Origin: Armatimonadota bacterium
GTDB lineage: Bacteria > Armatimonadota > Armatimonadia > Armatimonadales > Armatimonadaceae
Reading direction: 5' to 3'
Assembly (NCBI GenBank): GCA_014381035.1
Contig: JACMIS010000873.1
Coordinates: forward strand, 1-18,993
Length of the DNA stretch: 18,993 bases
The position numbers and the translations under genes are program-made. The notes beneath the pieces are model-generated. The model ran no database searches. It was not told the origin of the DNA and saw only the letters and a program-made list of their open reading frames with translations. This document shows positions 1 through 7,171 of this stretch, one piece after another (the first letter of the stretch is position 1; every line of letters starts with the position of its first letter).

Positions 1-585
<585 letters not shown>

Positions 586-591
586 CAGATC

Positions 592-636
592 AATCGTTCC
601 ACGCCCCGGTCGCTCATTCACGGGCGTGGAACGATT
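592..636 (+). terminator. Perfect 15-bp hairpin after argG
   Basis: The arms 592-606 (AATCGTTCCACGCCC) and 622-636 are perfect inverted complements around a 15-base loop. It sits 6 bases after the argG stop and before the next gene on the same strand, so it probably ends argG transcription. No T-run follows directly (CCCC then ACGACTTCTATGACTTCTT), so it may act as a transcript-stabilising or factor-dependent end rather than a classical intrinsic terminator. Confidence 0.65.
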
Positions 637-745
637 CCCCACGACTTCTATGACTTCTTAAACTTCCCTTAATCTAAATGGGCTATGGTGACGACGTATT
701 GCCGCTCGCTTGATATTTCTGACCAGGAAAGGGTAAACATAGGTC

Positions 746-1312
746 ATGCGTTTCGTGTCTGTTCTGTTTTCTGTATCGCTCGCAGCTACTGTTGCACAGA
801 CGGTGGTTGCCCAGCCGTCTCTCAGTATCACGCAAGACGTTCCAAAGTCGGCACAACGAACAGAACCGCAGATACCTCCGCGATTGCCACCCTGCCCGGT
901 CGGGGTTACCCACGTGGGCTGGAGCGATTTTTTTGTCACGCCGGTCGGACGAGACGGTCTGCAACTGACCCCGAAAATTAAATCGCTCGACGGGAAACGG
1001 GTACGCCTTCTCGGGTATATGGTGCAACGCGAGGAACCATTGCCCGGCATCCTGATCCTGACTCCGGTACCGACCAGTGTAGAGGAGCACGAGTCCGGTT
1101 TCGCGGATCTCCCTCCTCAGGCGGTGAGAGTCGTCTTACCTTATGCCGCCAAAGAGCCGATCCCGTTCACCACGCGCCCGCTTCTCCTGACCGGGACCCT
1201 TTCCGTTGGACGGCGGGAAGAAACGGGGGAGTCGGCGAGTGGTGCCGTCTCCTGGTTCCGGTTGACGCTGGACACGCCCGACGCGGCATCCGCCACCAAC
1301 CCGAAACCATAA
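746..1312 (+). CDS. Exported protein with DUF3299-like outline, function unknown
   Basis: A 188-residue protein with a typical signal peptide: a short basic start, a hydrophobic stretch at about 4-20 and a likely cleavage after residue 22 (VVA/Q). A linker with many prolines follows (about 32-52). The mature part has the outline of DUF3299 proteins: an early tryptophan (W59), LDGKRVRLLGYMV (81-93), GILILTPVP (101-109), then PPQAVRVVLP (123-132) and a PLLLTGTLSVG strand (145-155). The CxHxPPP-type stretch I associate with DUF3299 is replaced here by HESGFADLPP, so any metal or redox role would be altered or lost. An AGGAAAGGG lies at 725-733, 12 bases before the ATG, and AGGT lies closer. The gene ends 41 bases before the alkaline phosphatase start, which has its own promoter-like box. 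The family link is my reading of the motif pattern, not an alignment; the existence of the gene is much surer. Confidence 0.7.
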   Translation: MRFVSVLFSVSLAATVAQTVVAQPSLSITQDVPKSAQRTEPQIPPRLPPCPVGVTHVGWSDFFVTPVGRDGLQLTPKIKSLDGKRVRLLGYMVQREEPLPGILILTPVPTSVEEHESGFADLPPQAVRVVLPYAAKEPIPFTTRPLLLTGTLSVGRREETGESASGAVSWFRLTLDTPDAASATNPKP

Positions 1313-1340
1313 CGTTTCCTGAATCCATCGAACTGTTAGG

Positions 1341-1346
1341 TATACT
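1341..1346 (+). promoter_or_regulatory. -10-like TATACT box 7 bases before the phosphatase ATG
   Basis: TATACT is followed by 7 bases and then the ATG at 1354. A transcript started from it would begin at or next to the start codon, so the message would be leaderless. No TTGACA-like -35 lies 16-18 bases upstream, and no Shine-Dalgarno lies between box and ATG. Confidence 0.5.
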
Positions 1347-1353
1347 TTCCATC

Positions 1354-3408
1354 ATGCGTACTTTAGGTCAACCGTTTTGCCGCCATCTGGCGATTGCCGC
1401 CGTAGTGACAGGCTCGATTCTCGCGTTACCGTCCGCGTCGAACGCGGAGCCGGTCATCACTCGCCTGACGCCTCCGAGCCGACCGACGACCGGCTTCGGT
1501 TCCTCCGGTGCTGTCATCGCCCGGTTTCTGCCCGACCAGCGGTTCGACCTTCAGGCAACCGTTCGCCCCGATCCCGGCTCGACAATAACCAGCGTCCGAT
1601 TTTACATTGACAATCAATTAGTGGAAGAAGTCAAAGGTAGCTCCGGACGGACATCGCTGGTCACAACGGGACTGGCGACGGGGCTGGCGGAAAATACGGC
1701 GGTCGCCTCGGTTCGTGCTTACAGCAACAACACGGCGGGAATCCGGTCTCTACGCGTGGTGGCTACCCAATCAAACGGCGCGACTACTACGGCGTCTGGA
1801 GTCTTCGAAATTGTCAATGTGAGCAAGAAACTCGGGGACCGTGCCAAAAACGTGATTATCTTCATCGGGGACGGCATGGGGATCGCCCATCGCACCGCCG
1901 CCCGCATGATGCTTCGCGGCGTTTCTCAGGGGAAAGCGAACGGTCCGCTGACCATGGATACCTTTCCGTTCACCGGATTGGTCATGACCTCGTCGTTAAA
2001 CTCCATCGTCACCGACTCCGCACCGGGAGCGCACTGTTATTCGACCGGGAATAAAGGGCGTAACAATGAAGAGGGTGTTTTCCCGGACGATACCACGAAC
2101 GCGTTCGATAACCCCCGGATCGAGTATATGGGCGAGTATATGTTCCGCAAGTATGGCAAAGTGACGGGTATCGTGACCACAGCGGATATTTTCGATGCGA
2201 CACCCGCCGCGTTTGCCTCGCATACGTCAAATCGGGGTGCGGGAACTGGCATTATTGATCAGTATTTGCTGGAAGCGGCAAAGACGGACGGTTCGGGGCA
2301 TCTACGCGTACTAATGGGCGGCGGACGCCGGTGGTTTCTCGGTGCGAACACAGCAGGATCGTCGCGAGTGGCAACATCCGATTACGAATTACCCGCCGAT
2401 ATTGTAACCGGATGGAAAGTCCCTGCGGGTGCGTCGAATCCGAACGACGACGTGATTCCCAGCTTTCAATCGGCAGGATTTACCTATACGACTAACCGGG
2501 GCGAACTGGACCGCGTCGGAACGCCGGATCGTCTCCTCGGTCTGTATCAACTTGGTAACATGAATGTTGCGCTGGATAAAATCGCCAAGCGGCGGGGGGC
2601 AACAGTAGGGAATCTCGGCGGGAAAAACCCGAACGGTAACTCGTTTGTCGTGGACGACTACGGATTCGGCGATCAACCAATGCTTGATGAAATGACAGGG
2701 AAAGCACTGGACGTTCTCAAAAAAAATCGAGACGGTTTCACATTAATGGTAGAAGGTGCCTCGATTGACAAGCAGGCGCATGACATGGACAGCGAACGAT
2801 GGATCATGGACACCATCGAGTTCGACCGGGCGATCAAAGTCGCGCAGGATTTCGCCACCGCCAACCCGGACACACTCGTCATTGTCACTGCCGATCATGA
2901 ATGCTCCGGTGCCAACATCATCGGGGCGTCACGGGTCAACAACAGGGATCTGCAAGCAAAAGGGGCGAGTAATGCGCAACCGGCGGATGGTACCAAGAAT
3001 CTGCGTGCGGATGTGGTCGGGGTCTACGAGTCGGCGGGGTTTCCCCAATACACTATCCTCGGGGACGGCTATCCGGCGAGTACCGACCCGGATTTCAAAC
3101 TATTGATCGGGTATGCCGCAGGCGCAGACCGATACGAGAACTGGTTGACGAACCCGGCTCCCAACAAAACCTCAACGAACGGTACGAACCCGTCGCTCGT
3201 CGAGGGGTACCCCGCCAGCCCCATAACACGCGACACCGCCGGTAATTTCCTGATCACCGGTCATGTACCCGGCAACTCCGCCGTACACACCGCGTCGGAT
3301 GTGCCGCTGTCTGCTTTCGGTCGTGGCTCCAGCCTGTTCACAGGGGTAATGGATAATACGGATGTGTATTTCCGGATCATGCAAGCCATGATCGGTGGAG
3401 CGAAGTAA
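1354..3408 (+). CDS. phoA: Exported alkaline phosphatase with N-terminal Ig-like region
   Basis: This 684-residue protein should hydrolyse phosphate monoesters outside the cytoplasmic membrane. A signal peptide occupies residues 1-31 (cleavage near SNA/EP). Residues 34-155 look like a beta-rich Ig-like domain (VRFYIDNQLVEEV, GIRSLRVVATQSNG, ending FEIVN). The catalytic domain starts at KNVIIFIGDGMG. Residues matching the E. coli enzyme are metal ligand D173, nucleophile S222 in TDSAPGA, D281 and T283 in DATPAA, R294 as a candidate phosphate-binding arginine, E467/D472/H476 in VEGASIDKQAH with E. coli spacing, K473 beside D472 as in E. coli, D514/H515 in TADHE, and H645 in VHTASDVP. The nucleophile motif has proline at 224 where alanine is usual. 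The ATG at 1354 is supported by the complete signal peptide and the TATACT box. It is larger than E. coli PhoA (471 residues) because of the extra domain and loops. No Pho box was recognised. Confidence 0.93.
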   Translation: MRTLGQPFCRHLAIAAVVTGSILALPSASNAEPVITRLTPPSRPTTGFGSSGAVIARFLPDQRFDLQATVRPDPGSTITSVRFYIDNQLVEEVKGSSGRTSLVTTGLATGLAENTAVASVRAYSNNTAGIRSLRVVATQSNGATTTASGVFEIVNVSKKLGDRAKNVIIFIGDGMGIAHRTAARMMLRGVSQGKANGPLTMDTFPFTGLVMTSSLNSIVTDSAPGAHCYSTGNKGRNNEEGVFPDDTTNAFDNPRIEYMGEYMFRKYGKVTGIVTTADIFDATPAAFASHTSNRGAGTGIIDQYLLEAAKTDGSGHLRVLMGGGRRWFLGANTAGSSRVATSDYELPADIVTGWKVPAGASNPNDDVIPSFQSAGFTYTTNRGELDRVGTPDRLLGLYQLGNMNVALDKIAKRRGATVGNLGGKNPNGNSFVVDDYGFGDQPMLDEMTGKALDVLKKNRDGFTLMVEGASIDKQAHDMDSERWIMDTIEFDRAIKVAQDFATANPDTLVIVTADHECSGANIIGASRVNNRDLQAKGASNAQPADGTKNLRADVVGVYESAGFPQYTILGDGYPASTDPDFKLLIGYAAGADRYENWLTNPAPNKTSTNGTNPSLVEGYPASPITRDTAGNFLITGHVPGNSAVHTASDVPLSAFGRGSSLFTGVMDNTDVYFRIMQAMIGGAK

Positions 3409-3448
3409 TCGAAGGGCGGGGATACAAACTTGTATCCCCGCCCTTCGA
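3409..3448. terminator. 19-bp perfect hairpin between convergent genes
   Basis: The arms 3409-3427 and 3430-3448 are perfect inverted complements with only 2 bases between them (the inner pairs must open to form a loop). It begins directly after the phosphatase TAA and ends 12 bases before the stop of the convergent small gene, so it can serve both strands. The T-tracts on either side are weak. Confidence 0.75.
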
Positions 3449-3460
3449 TGCTCGGGTTGT

Positions 3461-3754
3461 TTAACGGTTGGCGGTTTGGCGGTTGGTGAGTACCCCTCTA
3501 CCGATCATTTCCCCGTCGAGCCAGTAATTGTCGAACGGAGCGTCACCGAGTCGCAGACAGGAAATGTCCACATACTCAAGCAACCCGAGTTCGTCGCGGA
3601 ACTGGTACGCGCTGTCCCCATCACTGAAGCACGCTAAATACTCTTTATCACTCTGTCGAAGACAGATGAATTCCCCGGTCTCGATATGTTGTAAGGCATG
3701 AACGTTCTGCGAAACGTCCGCCATAGGTTTGATACGATGCTTCATTCGTTCCAC
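3461..3754 (-). CDS. Small protein of unknown function (97 residues)
   Basis: I do not recognise this protein. It is soluble-looking and acidic in the middle and C-terminal part, with no signal peptide or membrane segment. It has a patterned run (ETGEFICLRQSDKEYLACF, then FRDELGLLEYVDIS, then NYWLDGEMIGRGVL) suggestive of a small alpha/beta domain, and two cysteines. Two starts are possible. GTG at 3754 lies 5 bases after a TATAGT box, the same geometry as other leaderless-looking genes here. ATG at 3745 lies 9 bases after AGGAA, but that AGGAA would lie upstream of a transcript begun from TATAGT, so I prefer GTG 3754; the ATG gives 94 residues. The gene is convergent with the phosphatase, shares a hairpin with it, and is divergent from the hydrolase at 3955. 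Its body reads as genuine coding sequence, but the evidence is only the open frame, the promoter and the terminator. Confidence 0.6.
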   Translation of the reverse strand: MERMKHRIKPMADVSQNVHALQHIETGEFICLRQSDKEYLACFSDGDSAYQFRDELGLLEYVDISCLRLGDAPFDNYWLDGEMIGRGVLTNRQTANR

Positions 3755-3759
3755 TTCCT

Positions 3760-3765
3760 ACTATA
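3760..3765 (-). promoter_or_regulatory. -10-like TATAGT box 5 bases before GTG 3754
   Basis: Read on the minus strand, TATAGT is followed by AGGAA and then the GTG at 3754. The spacing fits a leaderless start. Immediately upstream lies a direct repeat in the position where an operator or -35 would be. Confidence 0.45.
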
Positions 3766-3767
3766 AA

Positions 3768-3784
3768 TGTTCGGAACTGTTCGG
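3768..3784. repeat. Direct repeat TGTTCGG, period 10 bp
   Basis: TGTTCGG occurs at 3768-3774 and again at 3778-3784, exactly 10 bases (one helical turn) apart. It lies 2 bases upstream of the TATAGT box of the small minus-strand gene. This is a plausible binding site for a regulator contacting one face of DNA; no known operator was recognised. Confidence 0.3.
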
Positions 3785-3943
3785 CAGGTTCTTTAGAAGA
3801 TTTCCTGTGGTGCGTCATTCCGGTGTTTTCTCCATTGAGAACGTACCCACACAAACACCAACTGTAACGTCGGTATGCGGGATCATCCCCGTCGTCTTGG
3901 TGTATAAACGTTCCGGAGACAATCAAGGTTCCATATTAGGCGA

Positions 3944-3949
3944 TAGAAT
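3944..3949 (+). promoter_or_regulatory. -10-like TAGAAT box 5 bases before GTG 3955
   Basis: TAGAAT is followed by ACGGT and the GTG start of the hydrolase. There is no Shine-Dalgarno at normal distance (only a weak AGG 14 bases upstream). The geometry matches a leaderless transcript. The rest of the divergent gap, 3785-3943, holds only a loose inverted pair (an ACACCAA near 3860 and TTGGTGT near 3900) and nothing I can name. Confidence 0.4.
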
Positions 3950-3954
3950 ACGGT

Positions 3955-4908
3955 GTGAGCGAGCAAAAAACAAGGGGCGACGCGGAAAAAAAGCAAAAAA
4001 AGTTTACGGGCTTAGTGATTGGTGGAAGTATCGCGGTTGCGGCGGGTGCAATGATGATTCCCGCGATCATGGCGTGGGGCTTCCTGCACCCGCCGCGCCG
4101 GCATCACCGCCGCAATCCACGCACGGCGCACGGCATTGTGTTCGAGCGGGTTCGAATGAAAGCCAGGGATGGCATCCGGCTTTCCGGATGGTATGTTCCC
4201 CCTCCCGAAGAGGTCGAGACGCGTGGAGTCGCGATAATCTGTCACGGCTATTTCGGTCACCGCGGTGAGATGCTGCCACACCTCGGTTTCTTGCACCGCG
4301 CCGGTTATGCCGCACTCATGTTCGACTTCCGGGCGCACGGTTGGTCGGGCGGTACTCGCACGACGTTCGGAATCACCGAACCGCTTGACCTTGCGGCGGC
4401 GGTGGATTGGGTAAAGGAGAATGCCGAGCTTGCCGGGTTACCACTCGCGGTAGTCAGCGAGAGCATGGGAGCGGCAATCGCCTTGATCGTCGCGGCAACT
4501 GACAAGCGGATTGACGCCCTGGTCGCTGATTCTGCGTTCGCCCGCTTCGACGGAGCGATAGAGACGCGGATCACCTCGCTCCTCGGGAAACGGCTGGCAG
4601 GCATTCTCGCCCCCCGCGCCCAAGTGGTAGGGGAGCGAATACTAAAGCAGGTTTGTTACGACATCGCGCCGGTAGAAATGATCGGTAGAATCGCGCCGCG
4701 CCCGCTATTTCTTCTGCAAGGCTCCGCCGATGAGGTAGTCCCCCCGCAAAGTCTGGAACTCCTGTATGCGGCATCGGACCCAGCACATACCGAAGTCTGG
4801 CGGATCGACGGGGCGCGACATGTAAGGGGAATCCACACCCACCGCGAAGAATATGGGAAACGCCTGATCGAATTCCTTGAAAAATCCCTGCCGAAACAGA
4901 ACGATTAG
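3955..4908 (+). CDS. Membrane-anchored alpha/beta hydrolase
   Basis: This 317-residue serine hydrolase has unknown substrate. A lysine-rich start (residues 1-17) precedes one membrane segment at about 18-43, so it is probably tethered to the membrane; which side the catalytic domain faces is not certain. The fold motifs follow in order: the oxyanion HGYFGHRG (97-104), MFDFRAHGWSGG (122-133), the nucleophile elbow SESMGAA with S170, D259 in LLQGSADEVVPP and H289 in GARHV. This layout resembles bacterial relatives of acylaminoacyl-peptidase or BEM46/ABHD13-like hydrolases. GTG at 3955 is chosen because it includes the basic residues before the membrane segment and sits 5 bases after TAGAAT; the next in-frame methionine (residue 33) falls inside the membrane segment. 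It is alone on its strand and convergent with the EamA gene. Confidence 0.85.
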   Translation: MSEQKTRGDAEKKQKKFTGLVIGGSIAVAAGAMMIPAIMAWGFLHPPRRHHRRNPRTAHGIVFERVRMKARDGIRLSGWYVPPPEEVETRGVAIICHGYFGHRGEMLPHLGFLHRAGYAALMFDFRAHGWSGGTRTTFGITEPLDLAAAVDWVKENAELAGLPLAVVSESMGAAIALIVAATDKRIDALVADSAFARFDGAIETRITSLLGKRLAGILAPRAQVVGERILKQVCYDIAPVEMIGRIAPRPLFLLQGSADEVVPPQSLELLYAASDPAHTEVWRIDGARHVRGIHTHREEYGKRLIEFLEKSLPKQND

Positions 4909-4995
4909 TCATGTCGCAAATTGGAATACGGGAAGACGCCGACCCGCGTATACTATCTGCCGCCGAACCGATTTTGGGACGGCACGTGCTTCCCT

Positions 4996-5013
4996 GATTC
5001 ACCGGTGTGAGTC
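4996..5013. terminator. Weak hairpin between convergent genes
   Basis: GATTCAC at 4996-5002 can pair with GTGAGTC at 5007-5013 (one G-U pair) around CGGT. It lies between the hydrolase stop and the EamA stop. It is short and has no T-run, so a terminator role is tentative. Confidence 0.2.
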
Positions 5014-5037
5014 CTACCAGGGTATTCTAAACTACCT

Positions 5038-6021
5038 CTACCCACTGATCACTGGTTTTCGACCCGGAACGATCCCAGCCGCGACCAGAGTCTCCCAGCG
5101 CAGTACGATCAACCCGGCGATGATCACCGCGCCACCGCTCATCTGCGGAACAGTCAATGGTTCGCCGAGTACTACCCATGCTGAAAGCGCGCCGAAAAGA
5201 GGAAGCAGATAGAACACATTGGTCGCAGCGACGGGACCGACGCGGGGCATGACGGTGTTCCAGACCAGGAACCCGAACACCGAAGTAGGAAGCACCGTCC
5301 ACCATAACGCTGCCCACACCTCCCATGAAACATTCCCCCAGGCAAAGCCCGGTGCTTTCCAGAGGACATACGGCAAAAACCAGAGCGTCCCGAATAGAAC
5401 ATTATAAATCGTCACGGTAAACGGGTTGCGTTCGCGCAGGGTTCGGTTCAGATAGATCATGTAAACGCCCTGTAACACAGAGCGGACGAGTGAAATACCG
5501 TCCCCGATAAGCGAGGTGCCGGAAAGATGAAGGTTGCCGCCTGCCCCCGCAACAATCCCGACACCCACCATGGCGACAAGTGCGCCGGTGATCCCGGCTC
5601 GCGTTAACTTCTGTTTATCCAGGATCGCCGCCCAGAGTGCGGTAAAGAGCGGCATTGTTCCCGGACCTAGTAGCGTCATGTTGGCGACACTGGTATATGT
5701 CAACGCGACCGTGAGCAACGTTTCGCTGATCGCGATAGAGAACAATCCGTAAACCGCATAGCGCAGCAGATCGGAACGGTTCGTGACGCGCAGTGCGCCG
5801 GGGTCGCGAAAAGCGATGAATGCCAGCAGAATGGGAGCGACGAGGAGGAAGCGGAGACCATTCATCAGAATGGGATCGAAGCCGATTCCGGCGGGGGGAT
5901 GCGTCCCGATCTTGAACGCCACGGCGTTCGCTCCCCAAATCATCACACAGACGAGCAAGAGCGAGAGCCCGATGAAGTCGCGTCGCCCCATCGCCGCATC
6001 ACTCGATACTTGCTGGCTCAT
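5038..6021 (-). CDS. EamA-family (DMT superfamily) transporter
   Basis: This 327-residue integral membrane protein probably moves a small metabolite across the inner membrane; the substrate cannot be told. About ten hydrophobic segments form two EamA repeats (about 16-158 and 172-308). Repeat one carries the family's IWGANAVAFK (28-37) and LLGPGTMPLFTALWA (117-131). Repeat two carries NVFYLLPLFGALSAWVVLGEPLT (268-290) and a closing GGAVIIAGLIVL helix. The ATG at 6021 follows the carA stop by 43 bases on the same strand, so it is probably the last gene of a pyrC-carA unit. A TATAGC hexamer 4 bases before the ATG resembles the leaderless boxes of this window but lacks the final T, so a separate start is possible. 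An ATG at residue 11 is an alternative. Co-transcription hints at a nucleotide-, nucleobase- or amino-acid-related cargo, but that is only context. Confidence 0.88.
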   Translation of the reverse strand: MSQQVSSDAAMGRRDFIGLSLLLVCVMIWGANAVAFKIGTHPPAGIGFDPILMNGLRFLLVAPILLAFIAFRDPGALRVTNRSDLLRYAVYGLFSIAISETLLTVALTYTSVANMTLLGPGTMPLFTALWAAILDKQKLTRAGITGALVAMVGVGIVAGAGGNLHLSGTSLIGDGISLVRSVLQGVYMIYLNRTLRERNPFTVTIYNVLFGTLWFLPYVLWKAPGFAWGNVSWEVWAALWWTVLPTSVFGFLVWNTVMPRVGPVAATNVFYLLPLFGALSAWVVLGEPLTVPQMSGGAVIIAGLIVLRWETLVAAGIVPGRKPVISG

Positions 6022-6064
6022 GGGAGCTATAACCCCAATGAAGAAACGTCGGTGTGGGCAACAA

Positions 6065-7165
6065 TCACCGACGCATCTTGTCCATGTTCTGTATGAAACG
6101 CCCGAAGTAGAACTTACTGTCGGTCGGTCCCGGCGATGCTTCGGGGTGATACTGGATGGAAAACACGGGCAACGTTTTGTGAGACAAACCTTCTACCGTA
6201 CCGTCATTCAGGTTGATCTGGGTTATGTCCACGTCGGTGTGAGATAGCGAATCGCCGTCCAGCGCGTAGCCGTGATTCTGCGAGGTGATGACCACACGCC
6301 CCGTCGGCAAGTCTTTCACGGGATGGTTCGCGCCCCGGTGCCCGAACGGTAACTTGAACGTCTTCCCGCCCAGTGCCTTTCCCAGTAGCTGGTTGCCGAG
6401 ACAGATACCCATCACCGGTTTTTCGGACGCCAGGACTTTCTGTACCGTCTCTACGGCGTAGCCCAAGTGTTCCGGGTCGCCGGGTCCGGGCGATAAAAAC
6501 ACGCCGTCGGGGTTTGAAGCGAGCAGTTCGTCGGCGGTCGTCGTCGCCGGAAAAACGGTCGTCCGCACGCCGACATTCGCGAGCTCGCGCAGGATGTTGT
6601 ACTTGACCCCGCAATCCAGCACGGAAACCCGATATTTAGCATCCGCTTCGTTCGGTCCCCAGAAATATGGCTCGGGTGTAGTGACCCGCTTGACCCAATC
6701 CACGGAAATGTATTCGTTCTGTTTGGCGCGGGCTTGTTCGACGAGCGATTTTGCATCAAGGCTGTCTCCGGCGGCGAGAACCCCGGTCATCACGCCCTCA
6801 TGCCGCAGACGGCGCGTCAGGGCGCGGGTATCTACCCCAGTTATCCCGATAACGCCCGCGCTGTGTAGGAACTGTTCGAGCGACTCCCCGGCACGCCAGT
6901 TGGAGTATACGTCGGCCAGCTCCCGCACGACAAACCCGGCGACCTGTACACGGCGCGATTCCTCATCGCCGTTTGTGATGCCGTAATTGCCGATGAGCGG
7001 GTAGGTAAGTGCTACGATCTGTCCAGCATAGGACGGATCGGTGAGAACTTCCTGGTAGCCGGTCATACCGGTATTGAACACGACTTCGCCCGACGTTTCC
7101 CCGGTCGCGCCGAACGCGGTCCCGGAAAATGTTGCGCCGTCGGCGAGTGCTAAGATTGCTTTCAT
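6065..7165 (-). CDS. carA: Carbamoyl-phosphate synthase, small (glutaminase) subunit
   Basis: CarA cleaves glutamine and passes ammonia to CarB to make carbamoyl phosphate for pyrimidines and arginine. At 366 residues the length is normal. The N-terminal CPSase small-chain domain (1-150) has GEVVFNTGMTGYQEVLTDPSY and GITGVDTRALTRRLR. The class I glutamine amidotransferase domain (178-360) has SPGPGDP (225-231), the nucleophile C255 in GICLGNQ, FGHRGANHPV (274-283), TSQNHGYALD and the H340/E342 pair in QYHPEASPGP. The usual GHQ after the cysteine is GNQ here (N258), a variant also known to me from actinobacterial CarA. A strong Shine-Dalgarno, GGGGAGGGG at 7175-7183, overlaps the end of pyrC, 9 bases before the ATG. 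With only 6 bases between the genes, co-transcription with pyrC is nearly certain. carB is not in the window. Confidence 0.97.
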   Translation of the reverse strand: MKAILALADGATFSGTAFGATGETSGEVVFNTGMTGYQEVLTDPSYAGQIVALTYPLIGNYGITNGDEESRRVQVAGFVVRELADVYSNWRAGESLEQFLHSAGVIGITGVDTRALTRRLRHEGVMTGVLAAGDSLDAKSLVEQARAKQNEYISVDWVKRVTTPEPYFWGPNEADAKYRVSVLDCGVKYNILRELANVGVRTTVFPATTTADELLASNPDGVFLSPGPGDPEHLGYAVETVQKVLASEKPVMGICLGNQLLGKALGGKTFKLPFGHRGANHPVKDLPTGRVVITSQNHGYALDGDSLSHTDVDITQINLNDGTVEGLSHKTLPVFSIQYHPEASPGPTDSKFYFGRFIQNMDKMRR

Positions 7166-7171
7166 TTATGC

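Noticed and set aside
3648..3926. 92-codon minus-strand open frame across the divergent gap
   Set aside because: It overlaps the better-supported small gene by about 100 bases in another frame, starts with TTG without a ribosome site, and covers both promoter boxes.
4911..4997. 28-codon frame (starting MSQIGIREDADPRIL) after the hydrolase
   Set aside because: No Shine-Dalgarno or promoter box, very short, and it lies in a convergent intergenic gap; probably chance.
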